A DNA stretch of 64,000 nt, taken from JAAYCI01 sp964370295. Its GTDB lineage: Bacteria; Bacillota; Clostridia; Oscillospirales; Ruminococcaceae. Both the position numbers and the translations under genes were made by a program. Below, piece after piece: positions 1 to 9,091 of this stretch (its first letter is position 1; every line of letters begins with the position of its first letter). The notes beneath the pieces were generated by a model. That model was not told where the DNA came from, did not search any database, and worked only from the letters and a program-made list of their open reading frames with translations. The stretch covers positions 71,109 to 135,108 of the forward strand of contig CAYJIR010000001.1 of NCBI GenBank assembly GCA_964370295.1, in the 5' to 3' direction.

Positions 1-861
1 GCCAGTGGCACCTTTGGTTTCGGCCACGAGATGGCATCGTGGTTTAAGCTGGACGAACTGGGGGCTATTTGCCTTAAAGGAACCACACAGGACGCGCGTT
101 ATGGCAATGCACTGCCGCGTGTGGCCGAGTGTGCCGCAGGCATGTTGAATGCCATTGGCCTGCAAAACCCGGGTGTGCAAGCGGTTGTGGAGCAAGAGTT
201 GCCAAAGTTACGAGAAGTGTATCAGGGGCCGGTGTTGGCTAATATTAGCGGGTTTTCCCTGGAAGAGTATGTATATGTGGCGAAATGTTTTGATGCAGAC
301 AGCAACACGCAGCTTTTAGAAATCAATGTATCTTGCCCCAATGTGCACGGGGGTGGCATGGCCTTTGGCACGTCGGCAAAGGCGGCGGCCGAGGTGACAC
401 AGGCGGTGAAAAAGGCTGTGAAAAAACCGGTGCTGATTAAGCTTTCCCCCAATGTCACCAACATAGTGGAAATTGCCAAGGCCTGCGAAGAGGCGGGGGC
501 AGATGGTTTGGTGCTTATCAATACATTGCTGGGGCTACGGCTGGACCCGCGCAACGGAAAAGCCATTGTTTCCACGGGCAGTTGCGGTTTTTCGGGGCCG
601 GCCATAAAGCCTGTGGCTCTGCGCATGGTGCATGAGGTCAGGCGTGCCACCTCCTTGCCCATCATTGGTGTGGGTGGTATTGCCTGCGCAGAAGATGTAT
701 TAGAATTTCTTTGGGCGGGGGCTTGTGCCGTGCAAGTGGGTGCGCAAAACTTGGTGGAGCCACGTGCTTGTTATGATATAATTAAGGCATTGCCTTTGTT
801 GTTGCAAGCCTATGGTATAGAAAGTATACAAACGATAACAAAAAGGAGCCAACATGTCTAA
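1..861 (+). CDS. pyrD: Dihydroorotate dehydrogenase, catalytic subunit (class 1B), 5' truncated
   Basis: Oxidises dihydroorotate to orotate in UMP synthesis, with FMN in this subunit; class 1B enzymes pass electrons to NAD through PyrK. The frame is open from base 1 and begins with ASGTFGFG, which in the family lies about 20 residues from the N-terminus, so only the first residues are outside the window. The active-site segment NVSCPNVHGGG carries the cysteine base of class 1 enzymes. The C-terminal half has the FMN phosphate motifs IGVGGI and VQVGA. It overlaps pyrF by 8 bases, showing translational coupling. pyrK is expected just upstream but is not visible. Confidence 0.96.
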   Translation, partial: ASGTFGFGHEMASWFKLDELGAICLKGTTQDARYGNALPRVAECAAGMLNAIGLQNPGVQAVVEQELPKLREVYQGPVLANISGFSLEEYVYVAKCFDADSNTQLLEINVSCPNVHGGGMAFGTSAKAAAEVTQAVKKAVKKPVLIKLSPNVTNIVEIAKACEEAGADGLVLINTLLGLRLDPRNGKAIVSTGSCGFSGPAIKPVALRMVHEVRRATSLPIIGVGGIACAEDVLEFLWAGACAVQVGAQNLVEPRACYDIIKALPLLLQAYGIESIQTITKRSQHV

Positions 862-1567
862 AGCAAAAGATCTTATCATTGCCTGCGATTTTCCTTCTAA
901 AGCACAAACCTTTGCGTTTTTAGAACAATTTACCGACGAAAAGCCTTTTGTGAAAATAGGGATGGAGCTATTTTACAGTGCAGGACCGGACATTGTGTGC
1001 GAAGCGGTACAACGTGGTCATAAAGTATTTTTGGATTTGAAATTGCACGATATACCCAATACGGTACAACGCAGCATGAAAACCTTGGCATCGCTGGGTG
1101 CTTCGATGGTGAATTTACACGCCGCCGGGGGCAAAGCCATGATGCAGGCAGCGATGGAGGGGCTTTCGCAAGGTGCAAGTGGCGAGCGCCCCATTCTGCT
1201 GGCAGTCACGGTTCTTACAAGCCTTTCCGAAGAGGTATTAAGCAAGGAATTGTTGCTTTCGCACACGGTGCCCGAGGTGGTGACACATTGGGCGAGCAAC
1301 GCCAAAGAGGCGGGGTTGGATGGCGTGGTGTGCAGTCCTTTGGAGGGCGGCCTTGTAAAAAAACAGTGTGGAGATGCCTTTTACACCGTCACACCCGGAA
1401 TTCGTTATCCCGATGGTGCCCTGGGTGACCAGAGCCGTGTAACCACCCCGGCGCAGGCGGCGAGCCTGGGCAGCGATTATATTGTGGTGGGGAGGCCAAT
1501 CACTGCCGCCGAAAACCCGGTGGAAGCCTATACCAAAATGAAACACGAATTTATACATGGCGTTTAA
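854..1567 (+). CDS. pyrF: Orotidine 5'-phosphate decarboxylase
   Basis: Decarboxylates OMP to UMP, the last step of de novo UMP synthesis. The 237-residue TIM-barrel has the signature DLKLHDIPNT at residues 61-70, with the Asp/Lys/Asp catalytic array, and the C-terminal phosphate-binding segment VVGRPITAA. An AAGGAG ribosome site lies 7 bases before the ATG, inside the end of pyrD. Length is normal for the family. It sits between pyrD and pyrE in one operon. Confidence 0.97.
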   Translation: MSKAKDLIIACDFPSKAQTFAFLEQFTDEKPFVKIGMELFYSAGPDIVCEAVQRGHKVFLDLKLHDIPNTVQRSMKTLASLGASMVNLHAAGGKAMMQAAMEGLSQGASGERPILLAVTVLTSLSEEVLSKELLLSHTVPEVVTHWASNAKEAGLDGVVCSPLEGGLVKKQCGDAFYTVTPGIRYPDGALGDQSRVTTPAQAASLGSDYIVVGRPITAAENPVEAYTKMKHEFIHGV

Positions 1568-1615
1568 CCGTTGATAAAAATACAAGTGCCAGCATTACAA
1601 AAAGGAGATATTACC

Positions 1616-2257
1616 ATGAATATTACACCGCGTAGCATCGCTGCCGATTTGCTTTCCATTGGTGCTGTTTTTTTGCGCCCGAACGATCCCTTTACTTGGG
1701 CCAGTGGTATTCGTAGCCCCATTTATTGCGACAATCGTCTTACCCTGTCTTCGCCTGAGGTGCGAGGTCATGTGGAGCAGGGCCTTGCACAGTTGGTGCA
1801 AAAAGAGTTTGCGGGGGCAGAGCTTGTGGCAGGTACAGCCACGGCCGGCATTGCCCATGCAGCCTTGGTGGCAGACATACTGGGCTTGCCCATGTGCTAT
1901 GTGCGTGGTGCGGCAAAGGGGCACGGGCGCGAAAACCGTATAGAGGGCAAGGCGCTGGCAGGGCAAAAAGTGGTGGTGATAGAAGATTTAATTTCTACGG
2001 GCGGTTCGGTATTGGAAGTGGTGGCAACCCTGCAAGAGGCAGGGTGCGAAGTGCTGGGCATTGCTGCCATTTTTAGCTATAACCTTAGTGCGGGGCTGGA
2101 GAAGATGGCGGCTGCAAATGTAAAGCTTGCTACCTTGTCGAATTATGAGGCTTTGGTGGAGGAGTCTTTGGCACAAAATACGATTTCGTCAAACGATTTG
2201 GCAAAGCTACAGGCTTTCCAAAAAAATCCGCGTGATGAAAGTTGGATGCAGTTATAG
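1616..2257 (+). CDS. pyrE: Orotate phosphoribosyltransferase
   Basis: Joins orotate to PRPP to make OMP. The PRPP-binding motif VVVIEDLISTGGS is at about residues 119-131 of the 213-residue product. An in-frame start exists at 1571, but the ATG at 1616 has an ideal AAAGGAGAT site just upstream and matches the family N-terminus, so it is preferred. It is the third gene of the pyrD-pyrF-pyrE run. No clear terminator follows: the palindrome TTTGGGCCCAAA after the stop has no loop. Confidence 0.97.
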   Translation: MNITPRSIAADLLSIGAVFLRPNDPFTWASGIRSPIYCDNRLTLSSPEVRGHVEQGLAQLVQKEFAGAELVAGTATAGIAHAALVADILGLPMCYVRGAAKGHGRENRIEGKALAGQKVVVIEDLISTGGSVLEVVATLQEAGCEVLGIAAIFSYNLSAGLEKMAAANVKLATLSNYEALVEESLAQNTISSNDLAKLQAFQKNPRDESWMQL

Positions 2258-2332
2258 TTTTGGGCCCAAATTTACAAAAGGTATAGAGGGGCTCAAAGTA
2301 GCTGCAAGTTCATGAATAAAAAAAGAATTTAA

Positions 2333-2346
2333 AGAATAATTATGCA
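2333..2346 (+). promoter_or_regulatory. Candidate arginine-repressor (ArgR/AhrC) box, upstream copy
   Basis: AGAATAATTATGCA matches the half-symmetric ARG box TGAATAATTATTCA at 12 of 14 positions. It lies about 100 bases before argG and 42 bases (centre to centre) from a second box overlapping the argG -10 element, about four helical turns. A weaker AT-rich similarity is at 2313-2326. The boxes are seen in sequence; regulation by ArgR is inferred from argG control in other Firmicutes. Confidence 0.5.
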
Positions 2347-2354
2347 TAAAATAC

Positions 2355-2388
2355 TTGCATTTTTAAAATAATATTGTATAATCATTCT
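2355..2388 (+). promoter_or_regulatory. argG promoter with overlapping candidate ARG box
   Basis: TTGCAT (2355-2360) and a consensus TATAAT (2377-2382) are separated by 16 bases. A second ARG-box-like sequence, TGTATAATCATTCT (2375-2388, 11 of 14 matches), covers the -10 element, so repressor bound there would block polymerase. Confidence 0.55.
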
Positions 2389-2434
2389 TATAGTAGCTTG
2401 TAAATGTATCTAGAAGGGAAGGAAAGGATCTGTT

Positions 2435-3661
2435 ATGGCAAAGAAAAACAAACAAGATATTAAAAAAGTGGTGTTGGCGTACTCTGGTGGGCTGGACACT
2501 TCCATCATCATTACGTGGTTAAAAGAAAACTACAATTGCGAAGTAATTTGTGTGGCGGCCGATGTAGGGCAAAAAGAGGAATTGCATGGCTTGGAAGAGC
2601 GTGCGAAGAGCACGGGTGCCTCTAAATTATATATAGCCGATATTCGCAAAGAGTTGGTGGAAGATTTTATTTGGCCAACACTGAAAGCAGGCGCAAAATA
2701 TGAAGGCTATCTGCTGGGCACCAGTTTTGCTCGCCCGCCCATTGCCAAAGCATTGGTAGAGATTGCAAAAAAAGAGGGTGCAGATGCAGTTTGCCATGGT
2801 GCCACCGGCAAGGGGAATGACCAGGTGCGTTTTGAGCTTACGGTGAAAGCGTTCGACCCACATTTGGCCATTATTGCCCCGTGGCGCGAATGGGATATTG
2901 CAAGCCGTGAGGATGCGATTGATTATGCTGAAAAACACAATATACCGCTAAAAGTAAATCGTGCTACCAGCTATTCAAAAGATAAAAATCTATGGCATCT
3001 TTCGCACGAGGGGCTGGATTTGGAAGACCCTGCAAACGAGCCTCAGTACGATAAAATTTTGGAAATGGGTGTAAACCCCATGAAAGCACCGGACAAAGCC
3101 TGCGAGATTAGCTTGCAATTTGAAAAAGGTATTCCTGTGGCATTGAACGGCGAGCGGATGGATGGTGTGGAGCTGATAGAAAAGCTGAATACCTTGGGCG
3201 GAGAAAATGGTATTGGTCTTTTAGACATAGTGGAAAACCGCTTGGTGGGTATTAAAAGCAGGGGTGTGTATGAAACGCCGGGTGGCACCATACTATACCA
3301 TGCACACGAGGTGCTGGAAACCATTTGTCTAGACAAGGAAACCTCACATTTTAAACAAGTGGTGGCTCAAAAATTGGCCGACTTGATTTATAATGGCCAG
3401 TGGTATACCCCCTTGCGTGAGGCAATGGATGCTTTTGTGGATAAAACGCAAGAAACCGTGAGCGGTGAAGTGAAGCTGAAACTGTACAAAGGCAACTTGA
3501 TTAACGCCGGTGTTACCAGCCCCTATAGTTTACACAACGAAGAAATAGCCAGCTTTGCCACAGGTAATTTCTTTGACCATTCCGACGCAGAGGGCTTTAT
3601 CAATTTGTTTGGTTTGCCCATCAGCGTGCAGGCCATGCTCAATGAAAAACTAGGCAAATAG
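2435..3661 (+). CDS. argG: Argininosuccinate synthase
   Basis: Condenses citrulline and aspartate with ATP to argininosuccinate, the penultimate step of arginine synthesis. The N-terminal PP-loop AYSGGLDTS is at residues 15-23. GATGKGNDQVRFE, the citrulline/aspartate-binding segment, follows near residue 125. Length (408 aa) is typical. ATG follows a GGAAGGAAAGG ribosome site. argH is not adjacent, so the gene appears to be transcribed alone from its own promoter and ends at the hairpin at 3754-3801. Confidence 0.98.
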   Translation: MAKKNKQDIKKVVLAYSGGLDTSIIITWLKENYNCEVICVAADVGQKEELHGLEERAKSTGASKLYIADIRKELVEDFIWPTLKAGAKYEGYLLGTSFARPPIAKALVEIAKKEGADAVCHGATGKGNDQVRFELTVKAFDPHLAIIAPWREWDIASREDAIDYAEKHNIPLKVNRATSYSKDKNLWHLSHEGLDLEDPANEPQYDKILEMGVNPMKAPDKACEISLQFEKGIPVALNGERMDGVELIEKLNTLGGENGIGLLDIVENRLVGIKSRGVYETPGGTILYHAHEVLETICLDKETSHFKQVVAQKLADLIYNGQWYTPLREAMDAFVDKTQETVSGEVKLKLYKGNLINAGVTSPYSLHNEEIASFATGNFFDHSDAEGFINLFGLPISVQAMLNEKLGK

Positions 3662-3753
3662 AGTTTTTCTGCAACATGCAAAGCTAGGCCATCTTGTGTG
3701 TTGTGAGATTGCACGAATTTTTCCGTAAAGCGCAAGAACCCTGAAACATTTAT

Positions 3754-3801
3754 AAAAAACACCATGCAACACGTGAAATTGTGTTTGCATGGTGTTTTTT
3801 T
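3754..3801. terminator. Bidirectional terminator between argG and tsaD
   Basis: A long stem pairs AAACACCATGCAACAC with GTGTTTGCATGGTGTTT (one bulged base) around a short GTGAAATT loop, with an A-tract on the left and a T-tract on the right. It can therefore end transcription of the convergent argG (+) and tsaD (-). Confidence 0.85.
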
Positions 3802-3857
3802 GCCAACATAGACGGCAGAAACAAAAGTGTGAAAAAAATTTGATTGAAAGGTGCCGC

Positions 3858-4910
3858 TTATGGCTTGTTCGATGGGCATTCGCATGTGTCTTCCAAGGTG
3901 GGATAAGATTCATCCATGGGCCAGCTGGCATATCCGTTTAATGTGAAATCGGCGCGGACGCCGGCTTGATATTCGTAATACCCTTGGGCGGCTATCATGG
4001 CTGCATTGTCGCCACATAGGGAAAAATCAGGCAAAAAACAGGCACATCCCAGCTCTTTGGCCAATGATTGCACCTTGCTGCGAAGTTGTGTGTTGGCGGC
4101 CACACCACCGGCTAAGGCTAAGTGGGTGGCTTTGAGGTCTTCTGCGGCAAAACGCAGGCGGCCACATAAAATTTCAGTGGCCGTGTGCTGGAACGAAGCG
4201 GCAAGACCGGGAACATCTAGGGTTTCCTCGCGCATGTTAGCGCGGTTTACCACATTGAGCACAGCCGTTTTAAGACCTGAAAAACTCATGTTATAGCGTC
4301 CTTCTGCTTTGGGGATGGGCAAAGCATAGGCTTGCGTGTTCCCTTGCAGGGCCGCCTTGGCAATGGCGGGGCCACCGGGATAGCCAAGATGCAAGGTGCG
4401 TGCCACCTTGTCGAAGGCTTCGCCGGCGGCATCGTCTACCGTGCGACCTAAAACAGAAAATTCCGTATAATTGTGCACTTGCACTAGGTGGCAGTGCCCG
4501 CCTGATGCAATGAGGCAGAGAAAAGGGGGTGACAAGGTGGGATGCGTTAGATAAAGAGAGGCAACATGCCCGCGCAAGTGATGCACGGGGACCAATGGTT
4601 TATCTGCCGCAAAGGCAAGCCCCTTGGCAAAGTTTACCCCCACAAGCACAGCGCCGATGAGCCCCGGTGCAAAAGTGACGGCAACGGCGTCTATATCTTG
4701 TGTGGTAACGCCCGCCTGCGAAAGCGCTGCTGCGCAAGTGGCGCTGATGCTTTCGATGTGACGGCGGCTTGCGATTTCGGGGACCACTCCCCCATAGAGT
4801 GCCTGTTCATCCACGCTGGATGCCACCACCGAAGACAGGATATGCCGACCGTTTTCCACAACAGCTACGGCGGTTTCGTCACATGTGCTTTCTATACCCA
4901 GTAGTTTCAA
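3858..4910 (-). CDS. tsaD: tRNA N6-adenosine threonylcarbamoyltransferase
   Basis: Catalytic subunit for t6A37 modification of ANN-decoding tRNAs; transfers the threonylcarbamoyl group from its AMP adduct. The 350-residue protein starts KLLGIESTCDETA, the family N-terminus. Its metal-binding histidines lie in HHLRGH (about 111 and 115), followed by FSGLKTAV. Start is TTG, preceded by GGGAGGA. It is last in polA-rimI-tsaD. tsaB and tsaE, often beside rimI in Firmicutes, are not in this window. Confidence 0.97.
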   Translation of the reverse strand: MKLLGIESTCDETAVAVVENGRHILSSVVASSVDEQALYGGVVPEIASRRHIESISATCAAALSQAGVTTQDIDAVAVTFAPGLIGAVLVGVNFAKGLAFAADKPLVPVHHLRGHVASLYLTHPTLSPPFLCLIASGGHCHLVQVHNYTEFSVLGRTVDDAAGEAFDKVARTLHLGYPGGPAIAKAALQGNTQAYALPIPKAEGRYNMSFSGLKTAVLNVVNRANMREETLDVPGLAASFQHTATEILCGRLRFAAEDLKATHLALAGGVAANTQLRSKVQSLAKELGCACFLPDFSLCGDNAAMIAAQGYYEYQAGVRADFTLNGYASWPMDESYPTLEDTCECPSNKP

Positions 4911-4952
4911 AGCGATGCTATCCTCCCAATTGTATTATACAATACGAACACA

Positions 4953-5390
4953 TTATAAAGTTTTGGCCATTAAAAACCCATCTTCTGTGGGATTGCGATA
5001 CATATTTTTGCGCACAGCTAAGGTTTGAAACCCCAATTTTTGGTATAGGGCTAGGGCAGGCGCATTGCCGCAACGCAACTCTAAAAGAACTTTTTGTACA
5101 CCGGTCTTGCCCAGGGCCTGCAAGGCTGTTTGCAGAAGAAATTCGGCGTGGCCTTGGCCGCGAAACGACGGTGTGATGGCAATAAATTGCAAATCGGCGA
5201 TATCGGCCACGCTTAAAAAACAGGCAAAGCCCACCGGTTCATTTTGCAACAGTAACACCCAGCAAGGGTTGTGGCTTTTGTTATGAAGGGTTTCGAAGTC
5301 TGAAAGTTGCCATGGGTCCGGTGCGGTTTTGGCAATTTCGGCACAGGCCGAGGCCATCCATGGTTGCCATGTTTGTATTTCTTTTTGCAT
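4953..5390 (-). CDS. rimI: GNAT N-acetyltransferase, RimI-like
   Basis: Predicted Nα-acetyltransferase of ribosomal protein S18, or a related GNAT enzyme. The 145-residue protein has the acetyl-CoA pyrophosphate motif RGQGHA at about residues 77-82 and the C-terminal ALALYQKLGF typical of RimI. Placement next to tsaD is the usual rimI context. It begins 3 bases after the polA stop, with AAGGG serving as ribosome site. Substrate specificity is inferred from family and context only. Confidence 0.9.
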   Translation of the reverse strand: MQKEIQTWQPWMASACAEIAKTAPDPWQLSDFETLHNKSHNPCWVLLLQNEPVGFACFLSVADIADLQFIAITPSFRGQGHAEFLLQTALQALGKTGVQKVLLELRCGNAPALALYQKLGFQTLAVRKNMYRNPTEDGFLMAKTL

Positions 5391-5393
5391 GGT

Positions 5394-7937
5394 TTAGCCC
5401 TTGGCATCCAGCCAATTTTGGCCACTGTGTACTTCGGCTACCATGGGTACGGCAAGGTCTACGGCGCATTGCATTTCCTCTTGTAGCAAAGCAGCCACTT
5501 GCTGTTCCTCCCCTTGCACGGTTTCCACGATGAGTTCGTCGTGCACCTGCAAAATGAGTTTGGATTGTAGGCCTTCTTTTCGCAGGCGTTTGAAAACACG
5601 AACCATAGCGATTTTGATGATATCCGCTGCCGTGCCTTGGATGGGTGTATTCATGGCGATGCGCTCGCCCAAGGCGCGTATGTTATGGTTAGAGGCCGAG
5701 AGCTCCGGCAAGGGACGTCTGCGGCCAAACAATGTTTGCACATATCCATGTTCTTTTCCGAAAGAAACGCTTTCTTCCATATAGCGGTGTACCCCGGGGA
5801 AGGTGTTTAGATAATTTTGTATGAAGGCGTCGGCCTCTTTAACACTGACACCGATATCTTTAGAAAGACTAAAGGCCCCAATGCCATAAACAATGCCAAA
5901 ATTAACGGCTTTTGCCGCGCTGCGCAAGGCGGGTGTTACCATTTCTATGGGCAGACCATTCACACGGGCCGCTGTGGTTTTGTGTATGTCTTCCCCCTTG
6001 CGAAAGGCTTCTTGCATGGCTTCGTCGCCTGAGATGGCAGCCAAAATACGCAGCTCAATTTGGCTGTAGTCTGCATCGGACAAACTGCAATTTTCCCCCG
6101 CCACAAAGTACGCGCGCAAGCGGCTGCCCAGCGTGGTGCGCACAGGGATATTTTGCAGGTTTGGCTCGTTAGAGGAAAGCCGCCCCGTGCGTGTTTCTGT
6201 CTGTTTAAAGGTAGAGCGCACGCGGCCGTCTTCCCCCACCACTTTTAAAAGACCCTCCACATAGGTGGAGTTAAGCTTGGCATAGAGGCGATAGGTTAAT
6301 ATATGCTCGATAACCGGGCTATGTGCACGCAAGCCCTCGAGGGTTTCGGCATCGGTGGAATAGCCGCTTTTGGTTTTTTTGCCATGGGGCAAGCCCAGTT
6401 TTTCGTAGAGTGCTTCGGCCAGTTGTTTGGGGCTGTTGAGGTTAAACTCGTAGCCCACAGCCTCAAAAACAGCATGAAGCTGTGTTTGCAGCTCCTTTTG
6501 CAGTTCTTCTCCAAATTGGCGTACGCCTTGGGTATTTAATGCGATGCCATAATATTCCATGGAGGCAAGTACCTCGGCTAAGGGTTGTTCAATGTCTACC
6601 AGCAGTTTTTTCATACCGGCGTTTTCGCACTCGGCCGACAGCTTACGGTATAGTGGCTCTAGCAAAGGAGCCACAGGATATTCAGAACAGGCCCAAAGGG
6701 GTGAAGCGCCATATTCATTGGCCAGATGTTCTATGGTGTAATCGCCTGCGGCAGGGTTGAGCAAATAGGCCGCCAGTTTTGCATCAAACTGCAAGCGGGA
6801 AATTTGTGTTTTCTGGGGCGATGCAAGAGCCAATTTGTATAGGGCCTTGCTGTTAAAAACACGTTTATATGCTTTTTCATTTACCAAAAGTGCCTGTAGT
6901 GCAGGGGCGTTTTCCGGGGCAAAATAAGCATCTTGCGTGTCGGCCTTTGTTATCACCCAGCCATTTTCAACAGGGGCCATAAAAACCAAACCCGAAAGTT
7001 CTGTGGGTAACTCCTGCACTTCTTTTTGTGGCAAATCCGGCGCCTGCGTTTCTGTTGCAGAACACAAGCTTTGCAGTTGCAGACGCTCTAAAACAGAATA
7101 CATTTCGAGCTTGCTTAAGAGCATGGCAGCCGCCTGTGCTTGACAGGGTTGTTTTTTATAGGAGCCAAGAGCGGTTTCTATGGGCACCTCGCAGTGAATA
7201 ACTGCCAATTGGTGGCTCATATAGGCACGTTCTTTGTCGGCCTCTAGTTTTTTTCGCACGCCGGGTTTTATAAATTCGTCGCCGAGGTGTGCATACACAC
7301 CGTCTAAACTGCCAAAGCGCTCTATGAGGGCAAAAGCGGTTTTTTCGCCCACACCCGCAACGCCGGGGATATTGTCGGAAGCGTCGCCCATTAGGGATTT
7401 TATCTCAATCAATTGAAGGGGCGAAACACCATATTTCTCCAAAACGGCAGCTTCGTCCATGCGTTTGGTTTCGCTGCGCCCCATGCGACTGGTGGTAAGC
7501 AAAACGGCTACTCCTTTTTGTACCAGTTGTAGGCTGTCTTTATCGCCTGTGGCCAACACGCAGCTGTCACCACGTTTTGCCGTCACATTGGCTAAGGTAC
7601 CTAAGATATCGTCGGCCTCGTAGCCGGCAAGGCTAACTTGCCGGTAGCCCAGGGTGCTTAATAGCTCTTGTAAAACGGGCAATTGAACAGCCAGTTCTTC
7701 GGGCATACCTTTGCGCTGTGCTTTATAACCATCATACATCTTGTGACGAAAGGTGGGTTCACGCAAGTCAAAGGCTACGGCAATTTCGTCGGGTTTTTCC
7801 TCTTGCTCTAGCTTTAGCAGGATGTTCATAAAACCGTAAATGGCATTTGTGAATAGCCCTTCTTTGGTGGTGAGCAATTTGATGCCATAAAAAGCGCGAT
7901 TTAAAATGCTGTTTCCGTCCAGCACAAGTAGTTTCAT
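5394..7937 (-). CDS. polA: DNA polymerase I
   Basis: Repair and Okazaki-fragment polymerase, 847 aa. The N-terminal ~290 residues are the 5'-3' exonuclease (FEN) domain (LVLDGNSILNRAFYG; GDKDSLQLV; SLMGDASDNIPG). A middle 3'-5' exonuclease-like domain follows. The family A polymerase domain has motif A DADYSQIELRILA, motif B RSAAKAVNFGIVYG and motif C QVHDELIVE (about 797-805). The middle domain lacks a recognisable D-x-E metal site, where ELSGLVFMAPVENG stands, so proofreading is probably absent, as in Bacillus and Thermus enzymes. ATG follows AGGAGG. Confidence 0.98.
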   Translation of the reverse strand: MKLLVLDGNSILNRAFYGIKLLTTKEGLFTNAIYGFMNILLKLEQEEKPDEIAVAFDLREPTFRHKMYDGYKAQRKGMPEELAVQLPVLQELLSTLGYRQVSLAGYEADDILGTLANVTAKRGDSCVLATGDKDSLQLVQKGVAVLLTTSRMGRSETKRMDEAAVLEKYGVSPLQLIEIKSLMGDASDNIPGVAGVGEKTAFALIERFGSLDGVYAHLGDEFIKPGVRKKLEADKERAYMSHQLAVIHCEVPIETALGSYKKQPCQAQAAAMLLSKLEMYSVLERLQLQSLCSATETQAPDLPQKEVQELPTELSGLVFMAPVENGWVITKADTQDAYFAPENAPALQALLVNEKAYKRVFNSKALYKLALASPQKTQISRLQFDAKLAAYLLNPAAGDYTIEHLANEYGASPLWACSEYPVAPLLEPLYRKLSAECENAGMKKLLVDIEQPLAEVLASMEYYGIALNTQGVRQFGEELQKELQTQLHAVFEAVGYEFNLNSPKQLAEALYEKLGLPHGKKTKSGYSTDAETLEGLRAHSPVIEHILTYRLYAKLNSTYVEGLLKVVGEDGRVRSTFKQTETRTGRLSSNEPNLQNIPVRTTLGSRLRAYFVAGENCSLSDADYSQIELRILAAISGDEAMQEAFRKGEDIHKTTAARVNGLPIEMVTPALRSAAKAVNFGIVYGIGAFSLSKDIGVSVKEADAFIQNYLNTFPGVHRYMEESVSFGKEHGYVQTLFGRRRPLPELSASNHNIRALGERIAMNTPIQGTAADIIKIAMVRVFKRLRKEGLQSKLILQVHDELIVETVQGEEQQVAALLQEEMQCAVDLAVPMVAEVHSGQNWLDAKG

Positions 7938-7990
7938 AGTAGTACCTCCTATTGGGGGCGATTTCCCCTATTTCTTACTATACCACAACT

Positions 7991-8035
7991 CGCTTTTATG
8001 GTATACTAAATGTGGTTATACCATGCCTAAAAGCG
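7991..8035. repeat. Interrupted palindrome in the polA/dus divergent intergenic region
   Basis: CGCTTTTA + TGGTATA on the left (7991-8005) pairs with TATACCA (8017-8023) and TAAAAGCG (8028-8035), with a four-base insertion on the right arm and an 11-base centre. It could be an operator for one of the flanking genes or a hairpin in the dus leader. No terminator T-run accompanies it. Confidence 0.5.
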
Positions 8036-8122
8036 TATGGTGTCTTGTTTTTTTGCTTTCTTTTTATAAAGGGGCTATAAAGTGGATGCCGGATAAATGT
8101 ATCAAAAGAGAGGATTTTTTGT

Positions 8123-9091
8123 TTGCAAATAGGAACTTTGCAATGTAAACTGGGCGCGGCTTTAGCGCCCTTGGCCGGGGTGAGTGATGCGCCCATGCGC
8201 GCCTTGTGCGTGCGCGAGGGAGCTATTTATACGGTGAGCGAAATGGTAAGCGCCAAAGCCTTGTGCATGGGAGATGCAAAAAGCTTGCGGCTTTTGCGCG
8301 GAGCCACCAAAGGGGCACCGTATGCCGTGCAATTGTTTGGCAATGATGCGGAAACCTTGGCGCAGGCGGTGCAGCGCATAGAGGGCGAGCAGTTCGATTT
8401 TTTAGATTTGAACCTAGGTTGTCCCGCACAAAAAATTGTAGGTGGTGGGGCGGGAAGTGCTTTGTTAAAAGACACTAAAAAAGCAGCCGCGTTTGTAAGG
8501 GCCGGCGTTAGAGCCAGTGTTCGTCCGGTTAGTGTGAAAATGCGAATAGGATGGGACGAAACCTGCATGACAGGATTAGAAGTGGCAAAGGCCTGCGAGG
8601 CAGAGGGTGCGTCGTTTTTAACCGTGCACGCGCGCACACGCAAGGAACAATACACACCCGGGGTACACAGGGAGGCCGTGGCCGAGATAAAGGCAGCGGT
8701 TTCCATTCCTGTTTTGTATAATGGTGATGTGGTGGATGCCGAAAGCGCCTTGGAGGCCTTAGCCGAAACAGCCTGTGACGGGGTGGTTATCGGACGTGGC
8801 GCGATGGGCAATCCATTTGTGTTTCGCGAGGTAGCGGCCGCTTTGGGCGGGGAATCTTTTTCGCCGCCCAGTTTGGCACAGCGTATGGCCGCTTTGGAAT
8901 TTCAAGTGCGTGCAATGTGCGAAGAAAAAGGGGAGGCCGTGGCCATGCGTGCGGCACGTGGGGTGGCCGGCGCCTACATGCACGGTTTGCGTGGGGCCGC
9001 CTCTTTGCGCAAACGTGCTTTTGAGCTTAGCTATTTTAGCGATTTGGCGCCACTGGTGGATGAGGTGTTTCGCCAGCAGGAAACCATTTAA
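8123..9091 (+). CDS. dus: tRNA-dihydrouridine synthase
   Basis: FMN enzyme that reduces specific uridines in tRNA D-loops, DusB-type by overall sequence. The 322-residue protein has APLAGVSDAPMR at the N-terminus, the active-site motif LNLGCPAQK with Cys100, and the FMN phosphate segment NGDVVDAESA followed by IGRGAMGNPF. The start is TTG behind AGAGAGGA; there is no upstream in-frame ATG. Its stop overlaps the stop of the convergent yfbR. Confidence 0.95.
   Translation: MQIGTLQCKLGAALAPLAGVSDAPMRALCVREGAIYTVSEMVSAKALCMGDAKSLRLLRGATKGAPYAVQLFGNDAETLAQAVQRIEGEQFDFLDLNLGCPAQKIVGGGAGSALLKDTKKAAAFVRAGVRASVRPVSVKMRIGWDETCMTGLEVAKACEAEGASFLTVHARTRKEQYTPGVHREAVAEIKAAVSIPVLYNGDVVDAESALEALAETACDGVVIGRGAMGNPFVFREVAAALGGESFSPPSLAQRMAALEFQVRAMCEEKGEAVAMRAARGVAGAYMHGLRGAASLRKRAFELSYFSDLAPLVDEVFRQQETI

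Noticed and set aside
2265..2276. TTTGGGCCCAAA after pyrE as a terminator
   Set aside because: The palindrome has no loop and no T-run, so it cannot form a normal intrinsic terminator.
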